6,177 nt of DNA from Kiritimatiellia bacterium (GTDB taxonomy: Bacteria > Verrucomicrobiota > Kiritimatiellia > CAIQIC01 > Lenti-01). The notes under the pieces were generated by a model. That model did not search any database. It worked only from the letters and a program-made list of their open reading frames with translations, and was not told the DNA's origin. The translations under genes and the position numbers were made by a program. The stretch is taken from the NCBI GenBank assembly GCA_018432565.1, contig JAHDSS010000123.1:1-6177 (forward strand), read 5' to 3'. Of the stretch, positions 5,348 to 6,177 are shown one piece after another. How positions within the stretch are numbered: position 1 is the stretch's first letter; each line of letters begins with the position of its first letter.

Positions 5348-6016
5348 GTGCCCCGCGAATCCCGGATTCAGCAGCGCGCCCGCGCGACAGAGATCCTCCG
5401 GCGCCTGCGCCGGCGCTATCCCGACGCCAAGTGCGAGCTGAACTGGTCCACGCCGCTGGAACTGGCCGTGGCCACGATTCTGTCGGCGCAGTGCACCGAC
5501 AAGCGCGTGAATCTGGTCACGCCCGCGCTGTTCAAAAAATACCGCACGGCCCGGGACTGGGCGCGGACGCCCCGGGAAACGCTGGAGCGCGAATTTCATT
5601 CGACGGGTTTTTTCCGGAACAAGGCGAAGAACGTGCGCGCGCTGATGGCTCGGCTGGACGCCGAATTCGGCGGGGAGCTGCCGGGGGATTTCGACGTGCT
5701 GGTATCGCTGCCGGGGATCGGGCGCAAGACGGCGAATCTGCTGGTGGCGACGGTGTTCGGAAAACCGGGCCTGGTGGTGGATACGCACTTCATCCGGCTG
5801 TCCAACCGCCTCGGATTCGTGAAGGGGGAGACCGACGCGGTGAAGATCGAGCGCGCGCTGCAGAAGATCGTGCCGGAAAAGGACTGGACGGACTGGTCGC
5901 ATGGGATGGTGTTCCACGGCCGGCGCTGCTGTCTTGCGCGCAAGCCGGACTGCGGGAATTGCCCGGTGTCCGACCTGTGCCCGTCCGTCCGGGCGGCCGG
6001 GGCCAAGACCGGATAG
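5348..6016 (+). CDS. nth: endonuclease III (DNA glycosylase/AP lyase)
   Basis: 222 residues, close to the usual size (E. coli 211). It removes oxidised pyrimidines from DNA and nicks the abasic site in base excision repair. All hallmarks are present: L45-S-A-Q-C-T-D51 in the N-terminal helical domain, the helix-hairpin-helix L121-P-G-I-G-R-K-T-A129 with catalytic K127, V143-V-D-T-H with catalytic D145, and the Fe4S4 cluster ligands C195-x6-C202-x2-C205-x5-C211. These correspond to E. coli K120, D138 and C187/194/197/203. The start is GTG 5348, with GGAAGG at 5333-5338 nine bases upstream, inside the end of the CpXC gene. No ATG is suitable without cutting the first helix. Spacing of five bases before and six bases after implies co-transcription with the CpXC gene and murJ. 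The enzyme looks intact. Confidence 0.97.
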   Translation: MPRESRIQQRARATEILRRLRRRYPDAKCELNWSTPLELAVATILSAQCTDKRVNLVTPALFKKYRTARDWARTPRETLEREFHSTGFFRNKAKNVRALMARLDAEFGGELPGDFDVLVSLPGIGRKTANLLVATVFGKPGLVVDTHFIRLSNRLGFVKGETDAVKIERALQKIVPEKDWTDWSHGMVFHGRRCCLARKPDCGNCPVSDLCPSVRAAGAKTG

Positions 6017-6022
6017 AGGCCG

Positions 6023-6177
6023 ATGGAAAACCGCAACGTCATCCGGTTTGCGATCACGGTGGGCGGGTTCACGATGCTCAGCCGCGTGCTGGGGATGGTG
6101 CGCGACGTGCTGACGGCGGGGGTGTTCGGCACGTCGCTGGCGATGTCGTCGTTCGTGGTGGCGTTCCGGATTCCCAA
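6023..6177 (+). CDS. murJ: lipid II flippase MurJ, N-terminal fragment (runs off right edge)
   Basis: The first 51 codons are present. The protein begins M-E-N-R-N-V-I-R-F-A, and the first transmembrane helix contains S20-R-V-L-G-M-V-R-D28, the signature of MurJ/MviN, followed by V34-F-G and F44-V-V-A-F-R-I-P. R21 and R27 align with the cavity arginines R18 and R24 of E. coli MurJ, which are needed to bind the lipid II headgroup. The position of E. coli D39 is serine (S42). The protein should be a polytopic inner-membrane transporter that flips lipid II for peptidoglycan synthesis. It starts six bases after the nth stop, with AGAGG (6015-6019) overlapping that stop, so the two genes are probably one transcript. 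Confidence 0.93.
   Translation, partial: MENRNVIRFAITVGGFTMLSRVLGMVRDVLTAGVFGTSLAMSSFVVAFRIP

Noticed and set aside
5339..5917. Minus-strand frame opposite endonuclease III
   Set aside because: The plus strand encodes a complete endonuclease III with all catalytic and cluster residues. The opposite frame is a composition artefact.

Overview
The window is GC-rich bacterial DNA with dense gene packing, strong G/C preference at third codon positions, Shine-Dalgarno-led starts and short intergenic gaps. MurJ, endonuclease III and an AddB-like protein are general bacterial functions, so the host cannot be fixed from sequence alone. A diderm, possibly of the Verrucomicrobiota/Kiritimatiellota group, is my low-confidence guess, based on the general look of the MurJ N-terminus, the CpXC protein and the bitopic hypothetical proteins. 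There is no RNA gene, CRISPR array, insertion sequence or phage gene.

Layout. (1) Bases 1-827, minus strand: the N-terminal 275 codons of a GTG-started AddB-like / PD-(D/E)XK-nuclease-family recombination protein that runs off the left edge. (2) A 132-base divergent spacer with a candidate promoter, then a hotdog-fold acyl-CoA thioesterase (960-1457, plus). (3) Three tandem single-domain STAS proteins (1601-1957, 2071-2427, 2587-2943). Each is exactly 118 residues, they align without gaps, and each is preceded by its own AT-richer promoter-like leader and Shine-Dalgarno. (4) A same-strand run that starts with the third STAS gene: two unrecognised single-pass membrane proteins (2966-3916 and 3916-4599, start/stop overlap), a CpXC zinc-knuckle protein (4650-5342), endonuclease III (5348-6016) and the first 51 codons of the lipid II flippase MurJ (6023 to the right edge).

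How it fits together. The STAS proteins look like anti-sigma-factor antagonists of the SpoIIAA/RsbV type, with the phosphorylatable serine kept in all three. No cognate anti-sigma kinase, PP2C phosphatase or sigma factor is present, so their partners lie elsewhere. The third STAS gene is 22 bases from the membrane-protein pair, which suggests (inference) co-expression of a regulatory switch with an envelope module. The nth-murJ end is tightly spaced and probably co-transcribed with what precedes it.

The most noteworthy part is the triplicated STAS cassette: three paralogues with separately conserved leaders, leading into an undescribed pair of bitopic membrane proteins.
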